Under the pieces are notes generated by a model that was given only the letters and a program-made list of their open reading frames with translations, was not told where the DNA came from and made no database searches. DNA of 64,000 nucleotides from Bacteroidia bacterium. GTDB taxonomy: Bacteria > Bacteroidota > Bacteroidia > Bacteroidales > CAJPTX01. The translations under genes were made by a program, and so were the position numbers. The DNA is taken from NCBI GenBank assembly GCA_905373475.1, contig CAJPTC010000014.1:1-64000 (forward strand), written 5' to 3'. How positions within the stretch are numbered: position 1 is the stretch's first letter; each line of letters opens with the position of its first letter. Positions 56,964-64,000 of the stretch are shown here, piece after piece.

Positions 56964-56971
56964 TACCTTTG
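56964..56971 (+). promoter_or_regulatory. -7 box (TACCTTTG) very close to the comF start
   Basis: An exact TAnnTTTG match that ends 7 bases before the comF ATG (56979). If used, the transcript would begin only a few bases ahead of the start codon. Confidence 0.5.
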
Positions 56972-56978
56972 TAGAGAA

Positions 56979-57761
56979 ATGCAATTTCTCAAAAAGTTTA
57001 TCGCACCCATAGAATACACGGAAGGAAATCACGAGTTCATCTGCGATAACAAGACCTACTTTCCTTGCCCGTCGTGTGGCACATTTTCTTACGGACAGTA
57101 CGGCACCCTTTGCGACGCATGCTTGACAGAGCTGCAACAGACCTTCTGCTGGTATTACGAGAAGATGCTGCATTTTCACGAACCCGTTGCTCTCAGCACA
57201 CTCGAGCATGTACTTCCACTGTTTATGTACGGCAGCAGTACGAACATTCGCTCCCTGATATTCAGGCTCAAATATCACGGAGATCTACCTATCGGGTATG
57301 CCTTCGGGCGTTTACTCGGGCGCGAACTACTTACAACAGGTCTCGATGTTTTTGATGGCATCGTTCCCGTACCATTACACTGGTTTAAGTACTTGAGAAG
57401 AGGTTACAACCAGTCCGAGATTTTTGCACGCGGCATAGCCGAGGTACTAGGCATTCCCGTCTGCAAGGTCTTACGGCGTACAACCTACCGCAAATCGCAA
57501 ACGAAGATGGCACAACGCGAAGAGCGTTCACATAACGTAGAAGGGGTATTTGCGCTCAAAGAAGGTAATGCGGAACGATATGCAGGGCAGCACCTCTTGC
57601 TCGTAGATGATGTCCTTACAACAGGCTCTACAGCAAGCGAATGCATCAACTGTTTGCTAGAAATCCCCGACGTTCGACTAAGTTTTGCGAGCATTGCCGT
57701 ACGTCCTACGCTACTTCGTTTAGCCTACGGACAAATGGCGGATGATGACGAAGACGAGTAG
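56979..57761 (+). CDS. comF: ComF-family phosphoribosyltransferase-like protein
   Basis: A 260-residue protein with an N-terminal double zinc ribbon (CPSC at 30-33, CDAC at 45-48) and a type I phosphoribosyltransferase domain with the PRPP loop LLLVDDVLTTGST. ComF is needed for DNA uptake in some bacteria and has also been linked to a primosome-related role; in Bacteroidota the role is open. The tail is acidic (DDDEDE). It is alone on its strand. No Shine-Dalgarno is seen, which fits the close promoter box. Confidence 0.9.
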   Translation: MQFLKKFIAPIEYTEGNHEFICDNKTYFPCPSCGTFSYGQYGTLCDACLTELQQTFCWYYEKMLHFHEPVALSTLEHVLPLFMYGSSTNIRSLIFRLKYHGDLPIGYAFGRLLGRELLTTGLDVFDGIVPVPLHWFKYLRRGYNQSEIFARGIAEVLGIPVCKVLRRTTYRKSQTKMAQREERSHNVEGVFALKEGNAERYAGQHLLLVDDVLTTGSTASECINCLLEIPDVRLSFASIAVRPTLLRLAYGQMADDDEDE

Positions 57762-57787
57762 GCTTTCCCCTATCTAGTCATAGACAT

Positions 57788-57821
57788 AAAAAAAAGCGAG
57801 ACCATATACATGATCTCGCCT
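57788..57821 (-). terminator. Rho-independent terminator after the YD-repeat-like gene
   Basis: On the minus strand GCGAGATCAT and ATGGTCTCGC pair around a 4-base loop (GTAT) with one G-T pair, followed by TTTTTTT. Confidence 0.85.
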
Positions 57822-57858
57822 AAATGCGAATAGAACGTGTCTGTTCTACAGACAGCTC

Positions 57859-58836
57859 TTAGAATTTCTTATACTGGTAGGAGTACATCACACGGTACTT
57901 GTAGGGCGCATAGTACGAATCTACCTTAACCATATTGCCCGCAGCATCAAACTCCGAATCTTTTTTGGAGAAAGTATCTGGGTCTCCGTCGTTCCACTGC
58001 TCCGTTACCAAGTTCCCTTCGTTATCGTAGGAATAGTCATTGTTAACCAACTCCTTACCTACGGAACTTTCTTTTTTCAAAATGCGAACTAGTTGCCCCT
58101 TCGCATTGAATATATACTTGAGCACGTGGCGAAACTCGCCTGCATAACTCTCGGTTTCCGTTTCTATACGGTTCTGCGCATCGTAGGTATATACCAGCTT
58201 ACGCATTTCCTTCCCGTCAGCACCAATCTGCACATCTTTGAGCAGATTTTCGTTGTTATCATACTCTTTTTCAATGGTATAAGCAGCACCCGACTTGGGA
58301 GTAACACGTATCTGCAACTTATTGCCGTTGTAAGAATATATCCAACGCTCAGCAACCGAGTTGTCTGCATTGAAGCGAGTAATATCCGACAATTTGCCAT
58401 TGGGCAAGTAATTGTAGACCACACGATAGTTGGCAGAGCCGTCAAAACCCGTTTCTGTTTTCTTGTACCCCTTTGCATCGTACGTAAAGACCTGTTTGAA
58501 AGATATTTTCATCTTTCCTTGCTTGTCAATGGGCTCTTCCTTTCTGTACTCGAGGCGTTGTCCGAGGTCATTGTAGGTATAATACAACCGCGAAGACTCT
58601 TCGCCATTAGCTCTGTAGTTTATAATAAGCAAAGGGTTTCCGCTTCGGTTGTACGTGGTAACGCTCGTGATGTATCCCTTAGGAGCGGGCTTGTCTTTTG
58701 TATACTTATGCGTGTACTGCGTGCACTGCTCAATTTTGTTGGTCGCCATCCGCTGGCGTTCGATACTCTCCCGATCCAGCTGGGCGGATAGTATCAAAGG
58801 GGCAAATATTAAAAAGACGAATAAATAATTTCTCAT
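57859..58836 (-). CDS. Exported YD/RHS-repeat-like protein, function unknown
   Basis: A 325-residue protein from the ATG at 58836 (a TTG two codons earlier is less likely). A signal peptide (ending LILSAQ) is followed by a chain of about ten short units of the YxYxxxGxL/xxxYDxxGN type, as in YD repeats: YYTYNDLGQRLEY, TYDAKGYKK, YNYLPNGKL, TYDAQNRIE, SYDNEGNLV and so on. Full RHS toxins have hundreds of such units and a toxic C-terminus; neither is present here. It starts 38 bases after the SiaB-like gene and likely shares its transcript. Confidence 0.75.
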   Translation of the reverse strand: MRNYLFVFLIFAPLILSAQLDRESIERQRMATNKIEQCTQYTHKYTKDKPAPKGYITSVTTYNRSGNPLLIINYRANGEESSRLYYTYNDLGQRLEYRKEEPIDKQGKMKISFKQVFTYDAKGYKKTETGFDGSANYRVVYNYLPNGKLSDITRFNADNSVAERWIYSYNGNKLQIRVTPKSGAAYTIEKEYDNNENLLKDVQIGADGKEMRKLVYTYDAQNRIETETESYAGEFRHVLKYIFNAKGQLVRILKKESSVGKELVNNDYSYDNEGNLVTEQWNDGDPDTFSKKDSEFDAAGNMVKVDSYYAPYKYRVMYSYQYKKF

Positions 58837-58874
58837 CTCCAACTTCTTTTTTCCTGACCAAGACCTCTATTCTC

Positions 58875-59534
58875 TTATTCTTCAGTCCGTCCCGCTTTCA
58901 GTCGTGTACGGAACTCTTCTTGCCGTCGTTTTAGCTCTTTTCGGTTTAAGCGCGATTCTACGGTAAACAACAATCGGTCTTCGCTATAGGGCGTAAACCA
59001 CCAACTGAAATCGGAACTCTTACGCGCCACATCTATCAGCCCCAAGCCAGCACCGCCACGTTCACTCAAAGTTCCCGTAGAGAGCTGCGTCATATACAGC
59101 AGGCGTTTTTCCTCTTGCGTTCGGCAATTACTGTTCCCTAGTTTCGCTTCGAGCTTCTTACGCATACCCTCTACTACAAAGTTCGTGCAACGGATTATCA
59201 CCTCTTCCTCTGTCACTAACAGGTGGTAAGAGATCCAACACGGATAGGGGTTCATGCTCTCTGTACCAGGACGCGGTTCGTGGATGATCTTCTCAGTGCC
59301 CCAGCGTGCGCCATGACGGTTTACGTTTTGCATGAGTTCGACCGTGATATGAAAAGTGCGGGAGTAAACTTGATAACAGTCGAGCAGAGCTTGGAAGTGA
59401 GCATTATCGGTCAGACTCATTTGAACGAAATTCACAAAAGTCTGATGATCTATCACGCCACAATAGCGCAACTCGCCCAAGACATCTACAACCTCCTCCC
59501 CTCGACTTAAATCTTTTTCTAGAAGACTGGGCAT
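58875..59534 (-). CDS. SiaB-like histidine-kinase-fold protein kinase
   Basis: A 219-residue cytoplasmic protein of the SiaB family (DUF6272). The GHKL ATPase N-box is seen as ELMQN (residues 66-70) and the G-box as GGAGLGL (160-166). In Pseudomonas, SiaB phosphorylates SiaC to control a diguanylate cyclase; here neither a SiaC-like (DUF1987) gene nor a cyclase is nearby. Its target is therefore unknown. The downstream YD-like gene follows after 38 bases. Confidence 0.8.
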   Translation of the reverse strand: MPSLLEKDLSRGEEVVDVLGELRYCGVIDHQTFVNFVQMSLTDNAHFQALLDCYQVYSRTFHITVELMQNVNRHGARWGTEKIIHEPRPGTESMNPYPCWISYHLLVTEEEVIIRCTNFVVEGMRKKLEAKLGNSNCRTQEEKRLLYMTQLSTGTLSERGGAGLGLIDVARKSSDFSWWFTPYSEDRLLFTVESRLNRKELKRRQEEFRTRLKAGRTEE

Positions 59535-59537
59535 TTT

Positions 59538-59553
59538 TGATAAGTGTTTATCA
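59538..59553 (-). promoter_or_regulatory. Perfect 16-base hairpin between the Shine-Dalgarno and start of the SiaB-like gene
   Basis: On the minus strand TGATAA-ACAC-TTATCA lies between AGGGGGGT (a Shine-Dalgarno-like run) and the ATG at 59534. Without folding the spacing would be too long (about 18 bases); folding would bring the two close. Confidence 0.4.
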
Positions 59554-59576
59554 CCCCCCTACATTCTTTCGATGCA

Positions 59577-59584
59577 CAAATATA
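59577..59584 (-). promoter_or_regulatory. -7 box (TATATTTG) for the SiaB-like operon
   Basis: TATATTTG on the minus strand matches TAnnTTTG. A TTTG exists 24 bases further up, longer than the usual 19. Confidence 0.45.
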
Positions 59585-59787
59585 CGCAAATAATACATAC
59601 AGACCACACAAAGCTTGCCTGACGATCTACGGGTTGACGGTTCGTAAATTCGCGTTCGCACTTACTTGCTCAATACGAAATTCTGGTTATGCAGTGCAGA
59701 TTGTAGAGAGAATTTTTGCTTAAAACGTTCTATGCGCCATTGTATTATTAAAGCGCTCTAAGAGTGCATGAAAATTGTGACGAGTGC

Positions 59788-60789
59788 CTATTGCATCATG
59801 ATAAGCACCGAAGGAATACCCTCTAGGTGGCGCAAATTATCGAGCTTGTCATCAAAAAATAGGTGCGGACGGAATACTTTCAAGACGCGCGCTTTATCAA
59901 TGCCCCCTAGAAAGAAGACTTCGTCTACCTCAATACCAAAAGCGGAGAGCGTGGTAATTACCCGCTCATGGGCAGGCGCATTGCGAGCCGTTATTACAGC
60001 CGTCCGTATAGAGCGACGCTCCCCCTTCCCTTTGCGCTTTCGGTGCTCGTATTTTTCTCGTTCCAACTGTTGCAACCTAGATATTTGCACTAAAAAACGC
60101 TTCAACGGTCCCTCACCGAGCGGGATTTGCGCATTCTGCACTTCGTGATTTGCAAAACTCTCAATCCCCTTTTCCTGTGTTACGCGCTCAGCAGACAGAT
60201 CGGCAATTACGCCATCAAAGTCAAATGCTATACGGAGTTCAAAGTCCTCCTCGTCCTTATCTATATAATCTGACTGCGGACGCACCAGACCTGCTGTGTA
60301 ACCAGCCGTCATGGCAGCTTTCACATCGTCTTCATTCGTAGAGAGATAGAGCAACGAATTGAAGGCATCGAGGTACTGGAAATTGGTACTCCCAGACGAA
60401 AAACAGGCGCGGCTTATATCGAGTTCGTAATGTTGAATGGAGCGAAAGGCACGCATCCCCGTGGCAGGACTATTGCGTGAGAACAAAACAACTTCTATAA
60501 AACGATCGTGCTCGGGTACATCCACGCTTCTTTTTTTGCCGTTTACGTGCGCATTTAGGGCAAGCAGGCGACTTATAAAGGGGAATGCCACACCTGGTTT
60601 GAAAATCTCATCAATATGACTCAATTGGTACTCCTGATACTTCTCGCGCCCCTCTTCCACAAAAACACGGTTCGATTCGGTCATATCGAAAAGTGCACTC
60701 GAGGTAACAGCAATCACTAGCTTCCGCTCTATGGGGTAAAAACTTTTTCCCGTCTCACCGCTCGGTACGAATTCGTCTTGCACTGCCAT
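59788..60789 (-). CDS. Cytosolic 5'-nucleotidase (NT5C1-type)
   Basis: A 333-residue cytoplasmic protein similar to the 5'-nucleotidase family PF06189 (cytosolic nucleotidase 1A type), which removes phosphate from nucleoside monophosphates. Visible are LVIAVTSSALFDMTE (about residues 24-38), FDFDGVIADLSAE with the HAD-like DxDGV pattern, TARNAPAHERV, and FLGGIDKARVLKVFRPHLFFDD near the C-terminus. Length is close to the family. It has a 253-base gap to the SiaB-like gene and starts 93 bases after EF-G2, separated by a terminator. Confidence 0.85.
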   Translation of the reverse strand: MAVQDEFVPSGETGKSFYPIERKLVIAVTSSALFDMTESNRVFVEEGREKYQEYQLSHIDEIFKPGVAFPFISRLLALNAHVNGKKRSVDVPEHDRFIEVVLFSRNSPATGMRAFRSIQHYELDISRACFSSGSTNFQYLDAFNSLLYLSTNEDDVKAAMTAGYTAGLVRPQSDYIDKDEEDFELRIAFDFDGVIADLSAERVTQEKGIESFANHEVQNAQIPLGEGPLKRFLVQISRLQQLEREKYEHRKRKGKGERRSIRTAVITARNAPAHERVITTLSAFGIEVDEVFFLGGIDKARVLKVFRPHLFFDDKLDNLRHLEGIPSVLIMMQ

Positions 60790-60807
60790 ATTTATGTTTT
60801 TGCTACG

Positions 60808-60841
60808 AAAAAGGGACGCTGTACCCTGTACAACGTCCCTA
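60808..60841 (-). terminator. Rho-independent terminator after the EF-G2-type gene
   Basis: On the minus strand AGGGACGTTGTAC and GTACAGCGTCCCT pair (one G-T) around AGG, followed by TTTT. Confidence 0.88.
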
Positions 60842-60882
60842 CAATATTACAACATTTCAGAAAGGTGAACCGTAGCCGAGGT

Positions 60883-63036
60883 TTACTCTTCCTCGGTATC
60901 TTGGTACGCCTTTAGGAGTTTTTCTTGCACGTCAGCGGGTACTTGTTCGTAGCCCGAGAATTTCATCATATAGGTGGCGCGTCCTCCTGTTAATGACGAG
61001 AGTGCCGTGGAGTAACGTCCTACCTCGGCAAGCGGTACACGTGCTTGAATTCGTTCAAACCCCTTGTCAGAATCCATACCCATAATCACAGCGCGACGGT
61101 TCTGAAGGTCGCTCATCACATCGCCCATGTAGTCCGACGGTACTAACACCTCGAGGTCGTAAATAGGTTCCATAATCTTCGGACCTGCTTCCTTAAAGGC
61201 TGCACGGAAGGCATTGCGTCCCGCAAGCTTGAAAGAGATTTCATTGGAATCTACGGGGTGCATCTTACCATCGTACACAGCCACACGGATGTCTCGCGCG
61301 TACGAACCCGTAAGAGGACCTTGTTCCATTTTCTCCATAATCCCCTTCATGATAGCAGGTAAGAAACGGGCATCAATAGCACCACCCACAATACAATTGT
61401 AGAATATTAGCTTTCCGCCCCAGTCTAAGTTTACTTCCTGCGTATCGCGAATGTTGAGCGATATTTCTTTCCCGTTCACTTTGTACTTCGTAGGAGCAGG
61501 CATCCCCTCTTCATAGGGTTCTATCACTAGGTGAACTTCGCCGAACTGTCCTGCGCCACCCGATTGTTTCTTGTGACGGTAGTCGGCTTGTGCAACCTTT
61601 GTAATCGTCTCACGATACGGGATGCGCGGAGGTACAAACTCCACGTCGCACTTGTGGACATTGGTAAGTAGCCACTTCATGGTGTTCAGATGGTGTTCAC
61701 CTTGTCCCGAGACGATAATCTGTTTCAATTCTTTCGAGAACTCTACGTTTATGGTTAAGTCCTCTTGGTGCATACGGTTCAGGAGTTCGCCGAGCTTTTC
61801 TGTTTCTGCCTCATTTACAGGCTTAACTGCAACACGGAATTTATCGTTCGGGAGCTTAAACGGTGGGAAAGGCGAACCATCGTTGCCACTCACAAGAGTC
61901 TGCCCGCTCTTCGTATTCTTAAGTTTTACGGTACATCCTATATCCCCCGCCAACAGTTCCGAGACCTTGGTACGGTTCTTCCCCATAGCCACAAAGATCT
62001 GCGCAAAACGCTCCTTTGTCTGCGTATTAAGGTTCAATAAATCGGCGTTCTCTGTGAGTTTGCCCGACATTACCTTGAAGTAGTTCACTTCCCCAATGTG
62101 AGGTTCAAAGGTCGTTTTGAAAACAAAAAGTTGCAACGGAGCATTTACATCTGGCGGGACGGGCTGCCCTGCCTCATTTTTAGGCACTTCCGTGTCTAGA
62201 GGCGACGGCCCCACCTTAATGATGAACTCCATCAAACGTTTAACGCCAATGTTTTTCAAACCCGAAACACAGAATACGGGGTATACCGAACGGAGCGCTA
62301 AACCCGCCGAGAGACCTTTCCGAATTTCATCTTCCGTCAGCGAGCCTTTCTCAAAGTATAACTCCATGAGCTTCTCGTCATTCTCGGCAGCCGCCTCAAT
62401 CAATTTACCATGCAGCTCTTTGGCACGTTCCATCTCAGATTCAGGGATAGGAAGCTCTTCTCGTTGCCCCGTATCACCCGTAAACTTATACATCTTCATG
62501 AGCAGGACATCGATAAACGAATCGAAACCCGCACCTACTTTTACGGGGTACTGCACAGCAACCACTTTGTTGCCAAAACTCTGTACGAGACTCTCCATGG
62601 CGTGCTCGTAGTTGGCTTTTTCATGATCCAGCTGGTTGAGTGCTATAATCATGGGTTTATGCATCTGCTCCACCCAACGCGCCAAAATCTCTGTACCCAC
62701 TTCCACGCCGTGCTGCGCGTTGACCACCATGAGCGCGGTTGCCGAAACACGTAGCGCAGTGAGCACAGCCCCAACAAAGTCATCTGCCCCAGGAGTATCT
62801 ATAATGTTAAGTTTGCAGTCCATAAACTCCGTATAGAGCGGCGTAGCATAGATTGACTTCTGGTTCAGCTGTTCAATTTCGGTATAATCTGAAACTGTAT
62901 TCTTTCCCGCGATGGTTCCCTTTCTGTCAATCAATTTGCCTTCGAGCATCATTGCTTCGGTCAGAATTGTCTTTCCCGAGTCTGTACTACCGAGCAAAGT
63001 CACGTTGCGTATACTACGCGTCTCATACGTTTTCAT
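60883..63036 (-). CDS. EF-G2-type translation factor (GTPase-altered elongation factor G paralog)
   Basis: A 717-residue protein with all EF-G domains (G, II, III, IV, V). The P-loop is intact (GSTDSGKT, 16-23). However, the switch II motif reads DTPGADDF (80-87) instead of DTPGH, so the catalytic His is Ala; the NKxD motif reads NQLD (134-137); and the usual ERGITI switch I motif is missing. These changes match the class in Bacteroides called EF-G2, reported to lack GTPase activity yet to support translation during nutrient limitation and gut colonisation. So it is probably a starvation-linked EF-G, not the main fusA. A hairpin and a -7 box lie upstream. Confidence 0.9.
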   Translation of the reverse strand: MKTYETRSIRNVTLLGSTDSGKTILTEAMMLEGKLIDRKGTIAGKNTVSDYTEIEQLNQKSIYATPLYTEFMDCKLNIIDTPGADDFVGAVLTALRVSATALMVVNAQHGVEVGTEILARWVEQMHKPMIIALNQLDHEKANYEHAMESLVQSFGNKVVAVQYPVKVGAGFDSFIDVLLMKMYKFTGDTGQREELPIPESEMERAKELHGKLIEAAAENDEKLMELYFEKGSLTEDEIRKGLSAGLALRSVYPVFCVSGLKNIGVKRLMEFIIKVGPSPLDTEVPKNEAGQPVPPDVNAPLQLFVFKTTFEPHIGEVNYFKVMSGKLTENADLLNLNTQTKERFAQIFVAMGKNRTKVSELLAGDIGCTVKLKNTKSGQTLVSGNDGSPFPPFKLPNDKFRVAVKPVNEAETEKLGELLNRMHQEDLTINVEFSKELKQIIVSGQGEHHLNTMKWLLTNVHKCDVEFVPPRIPYRETITKVAQADYRHKKQSGGAGQFGEVHLVIEPYEEGMPAPTKYKVNGKEISLNIRDTQEVNLDWGGKLIFYNCIVGGAIDARFLPAIMKGIMEKMEQGPLTGSYARDIRVAVYDGKMHPVDSNEISFKLAGRNAFRAAFKEAGPKIMEPIYDLEVLVPSDYMGDVMSDLQNRRAVIMGMDSDKGFERIQARVPLAEVGRYSTALSSLTGGRATYMMKFSGYEQVPADVQEKLLKAYQDTEEE

Positions 63037-63052
63037 TTACTAATCTTTTTGT

Positions 63053-63070
63053 GAAGAGATTGGTCTCTTC
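63053..63070 (-). promoter_or_regulatory. Small perfect hairpin in the EF-G2 leader
   Basis: On the minus strand GAAGAGA-CCAA-TCTCTTC lies 17-34 bases before the start codon, inside the predicted leader. It could mask or expose the translation start; no known riboswitch is recognised. Confidence 0.4.
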
Positions 63071-63085
63071 ATTTTGTGTCTTTAT

Positions 63086-63093
63086 CAAAGATA
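63086..63093 (-). promoter_or_regulatory. -7 box (TATCTTTG) of the EF-G2-type gene
   Basis: An exact TAnnTTTG match 50 bases before the start. Near the -33 position there is TTTC, one base off the TTTG element. Confidence 0.55.
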
Positions 63094-63250
63094 GTAATTC
63101 TTGGAAAACTTGAAATAGTTTCATTACAGATTTTTATATCCAAAACGGGGGACAAATTTCTGCCCCTCTTGGCAAAAACTCATGCCCCGTTTATTGAAAA
63201 CTCTATTGCGCGCCTCTCGCAGCAACAGAGACTATCAGAAGCCTTCGGTG

Positions 63251-64000
63251 CTACGACAAAAAGAACGTAGTAATCAGTTCTTTAATGAAGTAGAGAGATA
63301 CGCCAAACATAAGTATGTAGCGTACAATTTTTGCACCTACTCGCACCGAAAAACGAGAGCCTAACCATCCGCCCAATCCAGAGCCTAGACCAAGTACGGT
63401 AGCAAGTTTCCAATCTATCATACCCATGTACAGGTATATAGGTATTACAATTGCCGCATTGGCTAGCTGCGCCACGACTTTTACGGTATTGGCACGATAG
63501 AGATCCATGCCCCCTACGAGCACCATGATAGCCATCATCGCGTATCCCGATGCTACCTGTATAAAACCTGCGTAGAGACCTGCCACGAACATCAGAACAA
63601 TTACCCAGAATTTATGACGCAACGGTTTGCGTTCTTCACTTCTTTGACGTAGCCAACTGCTGGGGTTCATGCAGATTAGTACCAGCATGGCAAGCATAAC
63701 TGCGTCAACTACATAGCGGAAAACGTCTCGTTCTACAAAACTCGTAAGATAAGCGCCAAGCGCAGCACCCACTACTACTGGCAGTGCACCGTAGAGCGTG
63801 TCGGCATCTGGTTTTTCGCCCATACTCGCATAGCCAGTGAGTGAGAAGGAGGACTGCACCAGGATCCCGATTCTGTTTGTTCCGTTGGCTACCGCCGAAT
63901 CCAGTCCTCCGAACATAAGAGCGGGCAGCGTAAGCAGCGAACCGCTACCTGCCATTGCATTGATAAATCCAGCTCCTAGGCCTGAGAGAAAAATGAGCGA
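63251..64000 (-). CDS. Partial TauE/SafE-family sulfite/anion permease
   Basis: The frame runs to the right edge (64000 begins a codon), so the first residues are missing; 249 residues are visible. The start of the visible part reads GLGAGFINAMAGSGSLLTLPAL, the family signature of TauE/SafE exporters, and about seven membrane segments follow, including GLYAGFIQVASGYAMM as the second-half copy of the same motif. Substrates in the family include sulfite, sulfonates and other anions; unknown here. Confidence 0.88.
   Translation of the reverse strand, partial: SLIFLSGLGAGFINAMAGSGSLLTLPALMFGGLDSAVANGTNRIGILVQSSFSLTGYASMGEKPDADTLYGALPVVVGAALGAYLTSFVERDVFRYVVDAVMLAMLVLICMNPSSWLRQRSEERKPLRHKFWVIVLMFVAGLYAGFIQVASGYAMMAIMVLVGGMDLYRANTVKVVAQLANAAIVIPIYLYMGMIDWKLATVLGLGSGLGGWLGSRFSVRVGAKIVRYILMFGVSLYFIKELITTFFLS

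Noticed and set aside
57859..58836. RHS-type toxin
   Set aside because: Too few YD-like units, no RHS core motif and no toxic C-terminal domain.

Overview
The window looks like a chromosome segment of a Bacteroidota bacterium, most likely Porphyromonas or a close relative. The evidence is internal: proteins with both type A and type B sorting domains of the type IX secretion system (T9SS), a PorP/SprF-type outer-membrane partner, many TAnnTTTG -7 promoter boxes, and families typical of the phylum (DUF4301, DUF4139, a DUF6427-like protein, Bacteroides-type EF-G2, SiaB-like kinase). The species cannot be fixed from sequence alone.

Layout. 1-2488 holds the 5' part of a giant secreted IgGFc-binding-like/PKD-like protein that runs off the left edge. 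2.7-12 kb, on the minus strand, carries housekeeping genes: pyruvate phosphate dikinase (ppdK), a secreted flavodoxin, a DUF4139 protein, and a run of AspT/YidE-like transporter, purD and a polytopic membrane protein. 12.2-16.2 kb, on the plus strand, has an AI-2E-family transporter, a tiny exported protein that is almost only a type B T9SS domain, and pheT. A short IS3-like palindromic remnant follows pheT. 16.4-36.0 kb is filled by two tandem paralogous S8 (subtilisin-like) proteases of about 3,150 and 3,300 residues, with many adhesin-like domains, 82-residue repeats and type A sorting tails. 36.5-44.8 kb carries a PorP/SprF-family barrel overlapping by 4 nt a 2.4-kresidue PKD-repeat protein with a type B tail.

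aroC and tRNA-Thr(CGT) follow. The stretch from about 47.6 to 50.6 kb, between tRNA-Thr and tRNA-Ser(CGA), is AT-rich and accessory in character: an 84-residue internally duplicated protein, a decayed C-terminus of a UDP-glucuronate decarboxylase-like gene, and a DUF4143 AAA ATPase. From 50.9 kb to the end are an AsmA-family protein, purE, rsmA, a DUF4301 protein, comF, a YD-repeat-like secreted protein, a SiaB-like kinase, a 5'-nucleotidase, an EF-G2-type factor with altered GTPase motifs, and a partial TauE/SafE permease.

The main biological theme is surface display by the T9SS: two type A cargo proteases, at least one type B giant with its own PorP-like partner, a stand-alone type B domain, and a further secreted giant at the left edge. 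The T9SS machine itself (PorK/L/M/N, Sov, PorU/V) is not in the window.
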